Shown here in pieces: positions 37,931-49,063 of a stretch of 64,000 nt of DNA (the stretch's first letter is position 1; every line of letters begins with the position of its first letter). The notes under the pieces were generated by a model. It saw only the letters and a list, made by a program, of their open reading frames with translations, was not told the origin of the DNA and did no database searches. This DNA comes from Camillea tinctor. Its lineage: Eukaryota > Ascomycota > Sordariomycetes > Xylariales > Xylariaceae. The stretch lies in NCBI GenBank assembly GCA_022578605.1, contig MU394094.1, positions 186,001 to 250,000 on the forward strand. Reading direction: 5' to 3'. The position numbers and the translations under genes are program-made.

Positions 37931-40900
37931 TGAATTATTTTTTATCCCTTTTCCCTTTTCTAATCTAACAACATGCCCACATAGTAGGTATGGTTAAGTA
38001 TCTCTCCTTTTCCTTTCCCTAACCTATACCTGATCTATGGGGTAATTTACGAGAGGAGGAAAGATTACAGATTATTTTATTATTGCCTACCTACCTAGTA
38101 TTGACGGATAAAGTTAACATGGAGGGAAAGGGGGGGATAGGCATTTGGGATACAATTACGTTTAAGGTATGAACATGATGTTACGGGTAATCTCCTATTG
38201 AAAGGAGGGATAGAAATGACGGTATATTCTTTTTTTCCCCCAGTTCTATATGGATGTTAACACTCTCGAATTGCGTGTTGGTTTTTCCACCTTGAATAAC
38301 TACTGCTGTTATGCACGAGCAGATTTCTCGTTAACAAATGATCTGAGATTATAAGAGCATATCAGAATTAGTATCAGAATAATTTTGAAAACACCCCTAT
38401 CAGCAGTTAATCAGTCAAGTAATCTACGCTTATACTTGGGATTACTTCTTACCTGTTAGGCAAGAATACTCACCCCTCTCCGCCCTAAAACAATAGATGG
38501 ACGATGGCGATGATGACTTGCATCATGCACGGAAACCACAGCCATGCAAAAACGTGCGTCTTTCTCTAATATCAGGCTTTTTTGCGGGGAGAGGAGTATG
38601 TCTTAGAAAAAAGGAGGGGAAGAGGGGAAGAGCGGGAGAGGAAAGCTCGTTCGCAATGGACGAACCAACGGACGGACATGTTTGGGAGAAGGGCAAGAAG
38701 GAAAAAGGAGGTGGAATTTGTATGTATGTATGTATGTATGTATGTATGTATGTATGTATGTATGTATGTATGTATGTATGTATGTATGTATGTATGTATG
38801 TATGTATGTCTCGGCTGCATGCAAGAGCAAGACGTATGTATGGTAGGATATATCATTATGAACGTAAGAACCCCCAGACAGATGAGAAGAGAAGTAAAAT
38901 CCGACTTAATTGAAGAACTTGCCGAGCGTGGAGCGATACAACCCTTCGTCGTAGATTCCAGCAGATAGGATACATTGATCCAGCCATACACACACATACA
39001 TAACCTATATGGCCATGCGCGTTTGCATATATATACATATATACATATGGGAGGGCTAACTGGACTGGCTGATTGATTGGGAACCGGTAACTCGCTCATT
39101 GGACTGAATTGCTGCATGTTGGACATCTCCAAGATTTTTTTTTCTTTCTAAATATTTTCTTCCAGGTTTATGGGGTTAATTTCTACGTGGTGGTTCGCTA
39201 GAAATCTCCTTGACCCCCCTCTCTCCTCTCCTATCTACAAGGTATGCTTCCTGAATGGCCAATGCCCATGTTGCGTGCTCTCTAGCATGCGTTTGTAACC
39301 TTAATATAGATAGATAGAAGGACGTTGATTAGACGGCCTATATTATATCTTGCCTGAGGAGATAAGGCGGGATTGTATTAGGTAGAGGGCTAGCGTTTAT
39401 GAAGTCTCGTCTTGTGTCCTTGAGCTGATACTTGTACCACTTAGACGAGACAAGATGGCTGATTTGATGGGCTAGGATAGCTTGCACATGCATAGCCAAC
39501 CCTATATACTACGATTGCATGTATCACTTTGATGGTTTGCAGGTGGTTTGCGGACCAGACACCCGGCATCTCGTACATAGGGGGTGTAAGTAGGTACCTA
39601 GGTAGGCAAGGAGAAGTGAGTTATCGATTACTGGGCATGGCGTGATATGAGAATAACCTCATCGAGGAACCCGACTCATTTGCATCGTGCGCTTCTGCTG
39701 TGTACTGCGAGTCTAAGGGGAAACGTACGACCAAGTTTCAATATGAAACTCGTTGAGTCCTATATAGTTTATGTATGAATGATACTGATAGGTACTATCT
39801 GCGGATGACTTCTAGGCTCAGACTTTGTGAGAGGATCTATCCCGCAATACTCACACCCAAGGCTAGGTATTAGCGTAAGAATCATCCCGAGGACAGCGAT
39901 CATACTAAATCTAAATCTCCGCACTACACTACTTGACAGCTTCCATAAGGCTTCTTTCGACTAGGGTTCTGTCGGTGGATATGGTGTAGTGTATATCAAG
40001 GCACAAACCTGGTTGAGAGGTGTCATTGAGAAACTTAGTAGAAGAACAAAAAGAAGAAAAGGAAGGAAAAGAAGGAAAATAGAAAAATATTAGTGGATGT
40101 TGGATGACAGGGTGCCCAACTGACACCGGCTTCGAATTATAGAGAAACTATTTTTGACAGTGGTTTCAAACCCCAAAGCCATATAAAATGGTGATGGTGA
40201 TGATGATGCCCATGGCTTTTCGGAGATTACCAGAGGCATGGTAGGTGGGTTATGTATCTAACCTAGTGCACGCTATAGGCTATAAAGTTAACATTGAAAC
40301 TAGGTATGCAGGTTACATTCCTAGGTTTAGCGGAATTGGCCAATTGAGTTTCTTGTCATGCGGTTTGCGGCTTTCAGATGCAAGCTCTTTATTTAAGAGT
40401 GGGCACTAAAACGTAAGCTCTTTACCTAGGTACCCAGGTGCCTTATGTCAGGCATGCCGACATAAATGTACCTAATCTGGTATACGGAGTACTACCTAGG
40501 TAGTAGTATCTGTGTAAGTGATAGTGACGCGGAAAGAAGATGTTCGTGATAAACGTAATGTGATATGTTACACTGACGCTTTGACCGAGAAGTATAACCC
40601 AGGTGAGAGTATACAGTATAGTGCAAGTAGTGATAAGAAAGTAATTCCCCATCTATCTATATAGTGCAAGATCTACTTAACCATAGTTTACATATGCGAG
40701 GTACAGTAGGCGTATATGGAGACAACGCCCCGGCGCTATTGACTTGACAGGTCAAGTGTAAGTTGCTAATGCTAAACATGCCTAAACCTACATCCAATAA
40801 TATTTGATATCACAACATGAAAAGTAGTAATAAATGGAAAGCAAAAGAAAAAGAAAACGGGACATAAAACATGGAGGGTTATGTAGTGTACGTATAAGAA

Positions 40901-43029
40901 AGTAACCTAGGTTAAGACGAACTGGGCTGGTTGTGTGTGATGAACAGTGACACCGTGACGATAATAGGTAATTCAGGTGGTCCCACCCCTATTCCTAAGT
41001 ATTTCCTCTCTCCCCTCAAATACTTTTTTTCTTCTTCTTCCCCCTTCCTTTTCATCACACTTGTAACTTGTCAGGGAACTATCACACTGCGCCCCCGAAC
41101 GAATCATATCACATCCCGGCTTGGTGGAAGCCAGGGCTGCAACAAGGGTCTCTGGACTAGCTTCATGCAACTAAACCATAGACAGGGTCTAGGGGAGTTT
41201 TTTTGATCAACCATCAAACCAAAAAAAAAAAAAAAAAGAGACAGAGAGAGAAGAAAAAGGAAAAAGAAAATCAGCTACGCCTCTTTTGCAGCTGTCTTTG
41301 AATGATTTTTGCACTAGATAGTGTCTAGATCACTATTCGACAGAATTGATTTCCCCGATTCCCCCTGGTGGCATAGGGTTAACTTCAATCAAGCCTTGTT
41401 ATCTACTAATATAACCTACCTAGTAGATATAGACTATACACAAACATACGTATGCATTCATGCTGCCACTTTATTATCATGATGAGCAAAAACCGGGAAC
41501 GAGAAACGGGTCCGAGCAGAGAGAGACAGAGGAACATTGATAGAAATTAAAAAATCTTCGATTCTAGTTTTCCTTGCACTATAAAAATCAATTGGTATAG
41601 GTTAGGTCAATATATACATAGAATAAGAACTACATACATATGTACGTAGTGTAGAATTAGGTTACATTGATAGGTACCTAGACACTAGGGGGTAATCTCG
41701 TGTTCCTTGCAGGAGGGCTACAGCAACCCGTTTTACACTAGGTTAACCTAAACCCCTCTCTGTTCCTGGTGGTTTTTTTTAGATCCCGATGTGAAAGGGA
41801 AGCTGCCCTCCACCTACCTAGAACTAGGTAGGTAGAACTGAGGCGCACGGCCCGCTTATGAACCGGATCGCTCTGAGAAAGCCTGAATACTTTGTATTGT
41901 ACATACAATAGTACTTACCCTTACCCTTACATACACTAGGAGGTAGCAAGTAGTATCTCCTACCTATTACCTTACTTACCACCTACTACCTCACTTCTCT
42001 CTTTCTCTCTCTCCACATCTATGATCCATCATCACTTTATACATGCTTTTTTTTTCTTCAAAGTATCCCCCCCATTTAGAGGACCTCAATCGTAGCTATA
42101 TTGAAATAAGTTTTGATCGTTGTTTCCCTTATTCCCCTTCTCTAGCTTCACTCCCTTCCCCCGACTAGCTTTTTACGTATTTGGCGCAACTGAAATTGAT
42201 TTGATCCCTACCTAAGCCTAGTATTGGTTCTCATCGTCATTCGGCTTTTTTCTTCTTCCTCCCTCTTTTCTCCCTACGAACAACAACAACAACTACGACA
42301 ACGTTCTTTTGGCTTTTATAATCTTGAGATTGTTATTCAATATTATTTTGAATTTTCCAAATCCGCTACTACAATCCTAGAGTCAAAGGGCTTGCGCACT
42401 CAACACTCACACTCACACTCTTTGTTTTATCACTTGTTTCGAAGCTTCAACATTCTTAGATTTCAATCGCTTCTGACGAGCCAATCATGACCACCAGAGT
42501 CTAAGACATACATAACTTTACCCCAGTCAAGAAGCATTGGCAAACCTAGCTGCATCGACACAGCAACGAACTGTTTGGTTTAACTGTCTATTCGCTTTTC
42601 TTTCGAATCCAGGCGAACATTGCGCTCGCCGTCTCATTAGGTTGTGACGAATCCAGCATCGTATGATACCAGTAAACCCCTCTAGATACTAGGACGGGTT
42701 TTGGTTGAACGAGAGTGGCAGCACCGCCTTACTCCAGCACTCAGCACTTGAAATCAGTGCTGACTTACACGATAGAGAGGCATGGACCTTGGGACACCAT
42801 CATATGGCTAAGACGCCTTGCAAACGGATTGTCGTCTATATCGAATAGGAGGATTAGGTATTAGCTCTTACGCAGATATCATATTTTTTTTTTTTCAATC
42901 ACAACTTTGTCGCCCCGACAAAGTCCACGCCAGTTGGCTATAATACCAGTCTGATATAGAGCTGGCTATTTAGGGCCGTCCTAGAAGTGGGGGTTATCAC
43001 CACCGGCGTGACAACACATTATTCATGCG
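37931..43029. other. Intergenic, no gene seen
   Basis: About 5.1 kb. It includes the 91-bp TATG microsatellite at 38719-38809, an A17 tract at 41221-41237 and exact TACCTAGGTA palindromes at 39595, 40423 and 40493. The last 1 kb is pyrimidine-rich and probably the promoter and leader of the Cnn_1N gene. Frames over the microsatellite encode only four-residue repeats. Confidence 0.55.
38719..38809. repeat. (TGTA)n microsatellite, about 22 units
   Basis: Ninety-one bases of uninterrupted TGTA tetranucleotide. As the unit is not a multiple of three, every frame gives a four-residue periodic peptide, which explains the long open frames on both strands around it. Confidence 0.97.
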
Positions 43030-46000
43030 ATGGATGGAGCTGGGTTCCAGAAAGAGTCGCGAGAGCGCTCTTATCCCCGGGTCCCTTCGCGAACAAGTAC
43101 CCCTAACTCGGCGAAAACCAACTCGTCCTCTCACCTGCGCGAAATGGCACATGCCGGCACACACGCTTTGCACAAGTACCACCACCAGCAGTGCGGTACG
43201 GGTTCGAATAGCGTTATGTCTTCACCTCGGTTGTCGAGAGAACCCAGTCGTGAGTCGAGACAAGCCACACAGCCGGTTTCGGGCTTTTTGCAAGAGAGAT
43301 TACAGAGAGAAAGGAGGGCTGAGAGTGACAGGCTGGCAGGGGCCGGTCTGAGCTCTTCGACAGGTGACATTAGGGAGAGAGAGATCCCCAAATCTCCAGT
43401 CAGAAGAAGCGCCACGGCGACGGGCCGGAGGCCAATGTCGGATAGTGGCGATGAGTTCCCCTCCAAGGATAATGGCATGGGTGCTAAGCAGATGGAAAAG
43501 GTGAGCAACCCGCGCTTTGATCATAAAACAATCTCTCTCTCTCTTTTTTATCCCCCCTCCCCTATTGCAAGAAGTGACTTGTGACTGATCATTTCCTATG
43601 TGTAGACTGTCTCAACGTTGCATAAGCAGAATTTCGATTTAAAACTTGAATTATACCATCGAAGAGAACGGCAAACTTTCATGGAACAGCGGCTTGAGTT
43701 CTTGGAAGCGGAACAGCTCGAAATGGACTCTGAACGAAAGAAGTTTGCCTTGGAATTAGAACAGAGGGACAAGGCCGTGCAGGAAGCCGTGAATATAATA
43801 ATCCAGCTCGAGGCCAAGGTCGACGAACTGATCCGTGAAAGGGAAATGGTCAGGCAAGTAGAGGCGGACGGGCTATACCGGCATTCTCACCAGTCCGATC
43901 GTGCTGAATCCGTTGCTACGGAGACGCCGCGAATGGCAAGTCTCGCTGTCCCACAGACGCTTGGAAGCACTAAGGATCTCGAGCGGATGCCAAGTTTTCT
44001 CTCTGAGCATAGCGAACTCACCGAGAATCTCCGAAGCGTAGTTTCACGGAACCAACACAGTTTTATGAACCTTCGCCAATTTTCCACATCGACGATTCCC
44101 AGTGAGACTAACCGCCTCGCTAGCCCGAGTCTCAGTGTCCTTAGCGAGAGCTCATTCATGAGTATATACGGTGCAAAGGAGGATGACGGAAAGGAGGAAG
44201 ATGATACATCGGGCCTGCCACCTCTTGAACATATGACAGGGATGGATGGCAGCCAGGCCGTTCGGTGGCATGCTCCTACTACGCAAACCGGTAAAGAGAG
44301 ATGGGAGAAATTGAAGAACCCCCTACCTGAGAGAATGCCTAAGGAGGAACCTAAAGAAGGCCCCCGTCTTTTGGTCCGAAAACGGTCGGTGAAGGATATG
44401 ATTGAACTAAGTTCCCCGCTTCAGAAGCTCGAGAGGCTGGAGAAACACGGGTTGGCCATAGACAGCCTCTCTAGACGATCTGTGTCTAGCCAGAGTGGAG
44501 GAGCTGCCACTTCGACTTCCACTCCCTCGCAGCCAACGAAACCACAACCCCAGGCTAAAACTAAGCAGGAAAAGCGAGACGCCTTGAACAAGGTACTTAC
44601 TAACTATCCTGCCCACAAGGAATTCGCCAATGCGCACACGCTACCTCCTACCCCGGACACCGTCTCCTCGTCTATTCTCCGAAAACACCAAACCCTCAGC
44701 AGTTCCCAGGGCAGTTTCGAGAAACCTTCAGGAGGCAAGATGAACGAAGGTATCCCGGCTGCATTGTCTGACAATTCCAAGCGTTCGACGTCGTCCCTGG
44801 GGTTTAGCACCTCGCCACGTTTCAACTCTCGCCAGGTATCAACGAGTGCCTTTTCTGGCCGAAGAGACCTACCACAACCTGCTATGAATACCGATCCGTT
44901 CTCGAGCCTTAGTCAGTTGGCTCAGTCCATCCCACCGCGCCCTCATTCGGCTGCCGATACCATGAGTACGTTAGCTCGGAGGGACAGCTTTATTTCAGAT
45001 TCGGATTCGGACGGCGGGGTAGATGCGCGTTCTGAAGCTGAAAGCTTCGACTACTGGATGCACGAAAGTGAGAAACCAAATAAATACCATACTCAGAAGG
45101 CAAACAAAAGCGGTCGCACCCCATCTCCCGACTTGTTCTCTTTTCCCGCAGACCCGAACGGATGGGGCACGGATGCTATTTTCAATGCGTTGAAGGGAAA
45201 CGGTTTTATTGGTCCTCCCGTTTCATCCTTGAAGCGGGATCCCATGGACGAGGTGCCGGGTTTGCCATCTCTCCACCTCGAGCCGATACCCAAAGGCCCG
45301 TCACCGGCACCCCCTTCCCGAAGATCTAGCCTCCTAGCACACACAGGAAGCTTCAGTGCGAGTGCAGCTGCCGCTCAAGCGGCCGGGCTTCATAAGAAGA
45401 GTTCGGTCCATAGTTCGAGCGCCTATAGGCTGGAGAGCAGGGGGAGGAGCAACAGCGTAGACGTGAGTGCATCGCGACATCAGCAGCAGCAGCCGGAAGG
45501 GGGCAAACGGAGCCAGTACCCACCGATATCCGGAGCCTCGCAGCCCCAGTACCAGCCCCAGCAGCATCAGCAATCACGCGGACGAGGCCTCGGATTAAAT
45601 ACCCTATTTAAGCGATCGGGGTCGGAAACCCGCAATAACGGCCACCCCCCTAGCACCACAGAAACGGTGCCCCCTTCTCCACTGTACCAACATCACAACC
45701 ACCGTCAGCACCACCGTCTACCCTCTATTACCACTACTAGCAACCTCTCAAGACCATCAGGGCGCAGCAGCGTGCCCCCCCCTGCAGTGAAGCCGTGGGC
45801 TATGCGCCCGCCCGCGGGGTTCGATGACGAGTTCAGTAGCGCAACGCCGCCGCCGATCTTGCGGAACCGGGTTCCACCATCGTCATCGGGCACGGGAAGC
45901 GGTGTCGGGGCTGGCGGGGAGGACCTATCTCTGGTGCGGACTCCTACTAGCGCGACATTTGGGCCGGATACGCCGACAGCGGTGGGGAGCTCGGTTTCTA

Positions 46001-46092
46001 CGCCTACCGGGAGTGGTAGCATTACGTCGTCGAAAAGGAAGTGGTTGGGCTTGGGAAGAATGGGGAGTTTGAAGAGTAGGACGGGGGGATGA
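43030..46092 (+). CDS. Cnn_1N (centrosomin motif 1) protein, MTOC-associated candidate
   Basis: Two exons, 43030..43500 and 43606..46092 (105-nt phase-0 intron, GTGAGC donor, CTGATC branch-like site, TGTAG acceptor), give 985 residues. The intron falls immediately before TVSTLHKQNFDLKLELYHRR, the centrosomin motif 1 signature. Residues about 158-245 then continue as a coiled coil. In Mto1, Pcp1, ApsB and centrosomin this motif binds and activates gamma-tubulin complexes. Unlike those proteins, which are mostly coiled coil, the remaining 740 residues here are disordered: Ser/Pro-rich, with several Arg-x-x-Ser phosphorylation-like sites, a Gln/His-rich patch near 45480-45580 and a short basic C-terminus. 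Microtubule-organising or septal function is inferred from the motif only. The gene precedes btn1 on the same strand by 1.1 kb. Confidence 0.82.
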
Positions 46093-47161
46093 AAGGGAAG
46101 TAGATAGAGGATAATAGGGAGGAAAGGGAAGGGAAGGGAATAGGTGTATGATATTGTACGAGCTTTTTTTTTCTTGGCTTGGTTTGGATGTATGATTCCG
46201 CGAAGGGGGAAGGGCGAGCGGGGAGGTCATGGTAAAATACCTAGGTTGGTTAGGTAAGGTACATTGAAGTTCCTGGAATTGGGGAATGGAGTCATATGGA
46301 AAATGAAAAGAAAAAGATAATATACCTACCTACCTACCTACCTAGATACCTAAAATAGGGGTTAGGGGGTATGAGGGTATGGAGTATGGGGATCGGGTTA
46401 GGGTTAGTATTGAGAAAGAGGATTACACTATGAAATAGTTGGTTGTATCTTATAACTCGTGATGATGCTACTGCTACTCCTTATGTGTGCATACCTATAA
46501 TCTACATATATGTAACCACCTACCTACATACGAACATAATACTTAAATGTAATGTGTACCTAGGTAGTTATAAGTTATTTATGGTCAGGTTAGGTTAATT
46601 TTCTGCATAATCCTAACCCTAACCCTTCCTGTTCTCTCCTGCCAGCAAGGAAAGAAAGGGATTCGAAGCTGAAAATTAAGAAGACATAGATATTGTCACT
46701 TCAATCCCAGAAGGAGAAGACGTAATTAACTTAGAGGTATTAATGTCCGTGTAAGTAGTGGTTCGTGAATAGCAAAAAAAGTATTGCTACCTATCATATG
46801 GAAGTAAATCCCGTTGTTCAGCCCCCCCGCGCATTACTCATGTGGCTTGTCATTTGCCCCAACTTTCAGGGGGTACTTAACCCTTAAACTAAAATTTAGG
46901 TGACATTTGAAGCACCTACCCCAGGTTAGATCCTTATAGGTAGGGGAGTGACACCCCCCAGATCCTCCTTCATACCTCTGTATCTTTATATCTTTCTATC
47001 TCGTCATTTGTTTACCCATCTCCTTTTTTTTTTTTAAACAACCGCCACCATCACCACCCACCTTTACCTCCACCACCACTACCACTTTTCATGGACGACC
47101 GCGAATAGACCACGACGGCATTTTTCTTCTTCTTCTTTTTCTCTCCTTTTCTCTCTTGAAA
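46093..47161. other. Intergenic with telomere-like repeats
   Basis: Contains GGGTTAGGGTTAG at 46395-46407 and the inverse CCTAACCCTAACCCT at 46612-46626, a TACC-repeat near 46322-46345, and an exact TACCTAGGTA at 46557-46566. CT-rich leader sequence precedes btn1. No gene. Confidence 0.65.
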
Positions 47162-48612
47162 ATGAGTCGCTCGCCAGCATCCTCGGGTCTCCTTCCGATG
47201 CCGGGCTCGCCCTCTTCGTCCTGGGCTCTGTACAAGGCTCGGTTCACCTCCATTTTCAGCAACGCGGATTCCTCGGTGCTCGTCGCATTCTGGCTTTTCG
47301 GTATGTCTATCTACCTATCTATCCTATTATGCAGTGAAAAGCCAACCACCATAGATAAGGACTCATCAACAATGTTCTCTACGTCATCATCCTCTCCGCC
47401 GCCCAAGACCTCGTGGGCTCCGACGTGCCCAAGGGCGTCGTCCTCCTCGCCGACGTCCTCCCTTCCTTCTTCACCAAGCTGATCGCACCCTACTTCATCC
47501 ACAAGGTGCCTTACTGGCTCCGCATCCTCGTCTTCGCCGCCGCCTCCTCCGTCGGCATGTTCATGATCGCGCTCACGCCCTCTGACCGCTCCGTCGGCGT
47601 CAAGATGGGGGGAGTCGTGTTCGCGAGCCTGAGTAGCGGCGCCGGCGAGTTGAGCTTCCTGGGTTTGACCCACTACTACGGGCACATGAGTCTTGCAGCT
47701 TGGGGGAGCGGCACGGGGGCTGCCGGTCTGGTCGGCGCGGGGCTATACGTCGTGCTGACCGACTGGATCGGCTTCAGTGTCAAGAGCAGCTTGCTCACCT
47801 CCGCCTTCTTGCCCGTCGTCATGCTTGTCAGCTTCTTCGTTATATTGCCGAGAGGACCTCTGCGCGAGGACGGGAGAGCTAAGGGATATCGCGCTATTGC
47901 GGAGCCCACGCCGGCTCGCCACGATATAGAAGAACCAGACGACGAACCAGACGACGATGTTGAAGACATGCCTGCGGTGAACGCTGCGACTAGTCTACTG
48001 GCCCCTGGCGCAACAATATCTGCCTCTGATAACGCCTGGTCTAAGCTGAGAGCGAACCTGCGCCGCGCCAAATCGCTCTTCTTGCCTTATATGCTCCCGC
48101 TGCTATTAGTCTACGTGGCAGAGTACACCATCAATCAAGGTGTGTCCCCCACGTTGCTCTTCCCGCTCGAGTCCTCCCCCTTTAGCGAGCTCCGGGATTT
48201 CTATCCCATGTATGGCTTCCTCTACCAGCTTGGTGTGTTTGTCTCGCGCTCTTCCATCGCATTCCTTCGCATCAGGCATTTATACCTCCCCTCTCTTCTT
48301 CAAGTCGGGAACCTCGTCTTCCTCACCCTCCACGCCATGTTTGACTTCATTCCAAGCGTCTATGTCGTCTTTCTCGTTGTCTTCTGGGAGGGGCTACTTG
48401 GCGGTGCTGTGTACGTAAACACCTTTGCCGAGATCATGGAAAACATTCCTGCCTCGGAGCGAGAGTTCAGCCTTGGTGCCACGACTGTCAGTGACAGTGG
48501 TGGTATCTGCATTGCCGGTTTCATTGGCATGATCATGGAGGTTTGGCTTTGCAATTGGCAAGTTCAGCACGGGCGCGACTTGTGCAAAAGAATTAGCGTC
48601 GGCTCGAGGTGA
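47162..48612 (+). CDS. btn1: Btn1/CLN3 (battenin) vacuolar membrane protein
   Basis: Two exons, 47162..47300 and 47360..48612 (59-nt intron, GTATGT to AAG), give 463 residues. The join rebuilds the conserved [24 protein letters not shown] of the CLN3 family. Further family blocks are [65 protein letters not shown] and a C-terminal [16 protein letters not shown]. About ten to eleven membrane spans are visible, with an acidic cytoplasmic loop ([13 protein letters not shown]) in the middle. CLN3, mutated in juvenile Batten disease, acts in vacuole/lysosome pH and basic amino-acid homeostasis; yeast Btn1 is on the vacuole and Golgi. Nothing appears missing. It converges on the downstream zinc-cluster gene. 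Confidence 0.95.
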
Positions 48613-49063
48613 AATGATATCTATTCCCTGGAAACCTCCATGCCCCTTCCAATCTCGGTGACTCATATATTCGATTTCTAGCAACGCCTGGTCTGCTACC
48701 AGATCGCCGTTTGCTGATATTCCGCGGTGTGAGGAATTCAGGTAATCTGGCGGCGTATAAGTACAGTTCATGTTGGGGGATGATATTGGTTCGGGTTCCC
48801 CCAAGAATTCTGACTTGTATCTAGCCAGATAGACTCCATGATTGTGGTCGACCCTCCAGCGTCCCATTGAGAAGGTGATAGAATCCTATGAGAACCAGGT
48901 ATTAGCAGTTGATACTCCAAACGAGTGACTATAATGGGATTTGGCGAGAAATTCTGGAGGAGGGATCATCGTCCTAACTTAGGACCAGCAAGCATACTTG
49001 CTAGCAGAGCAGCTAGCTACTAAGTGTTCTAGATCGATCTTGGGTAGTCTGGGTTATTTGGGC
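48613..49063. other. Convergent intergenic or third exon of the zinc-cluster gene
   Basis: Between btn1 and the Zn2Cys6 gene. On the - strand a donor (ACAT/GTAAGC at 49067) just before the annotated stop, a CTAAT branch-like site and a CATAG acceptor at 48887 would add exon 48885..48768, extending the regulator by 38 residues. See the finding on this gene. Confidence 0.4.

Noticed and set aside
38497..39132. Overlapping frames of 128-186 codons on both strands
   Set aside because: Held open only by the TGTA microsatellite, which has no stop codon in any frame.
47311..48071. Antisense frames of 124-131 codons over btn1
   Set aside because: Shadows of the conserved CLN3 coding sequence.
48394..48767. 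Antisense frame over the 3' end of btn1
   Set aside because: Open only because of btn1 codon structure; the plausible third exon of the neighbour uses another frame and stops at 48768.
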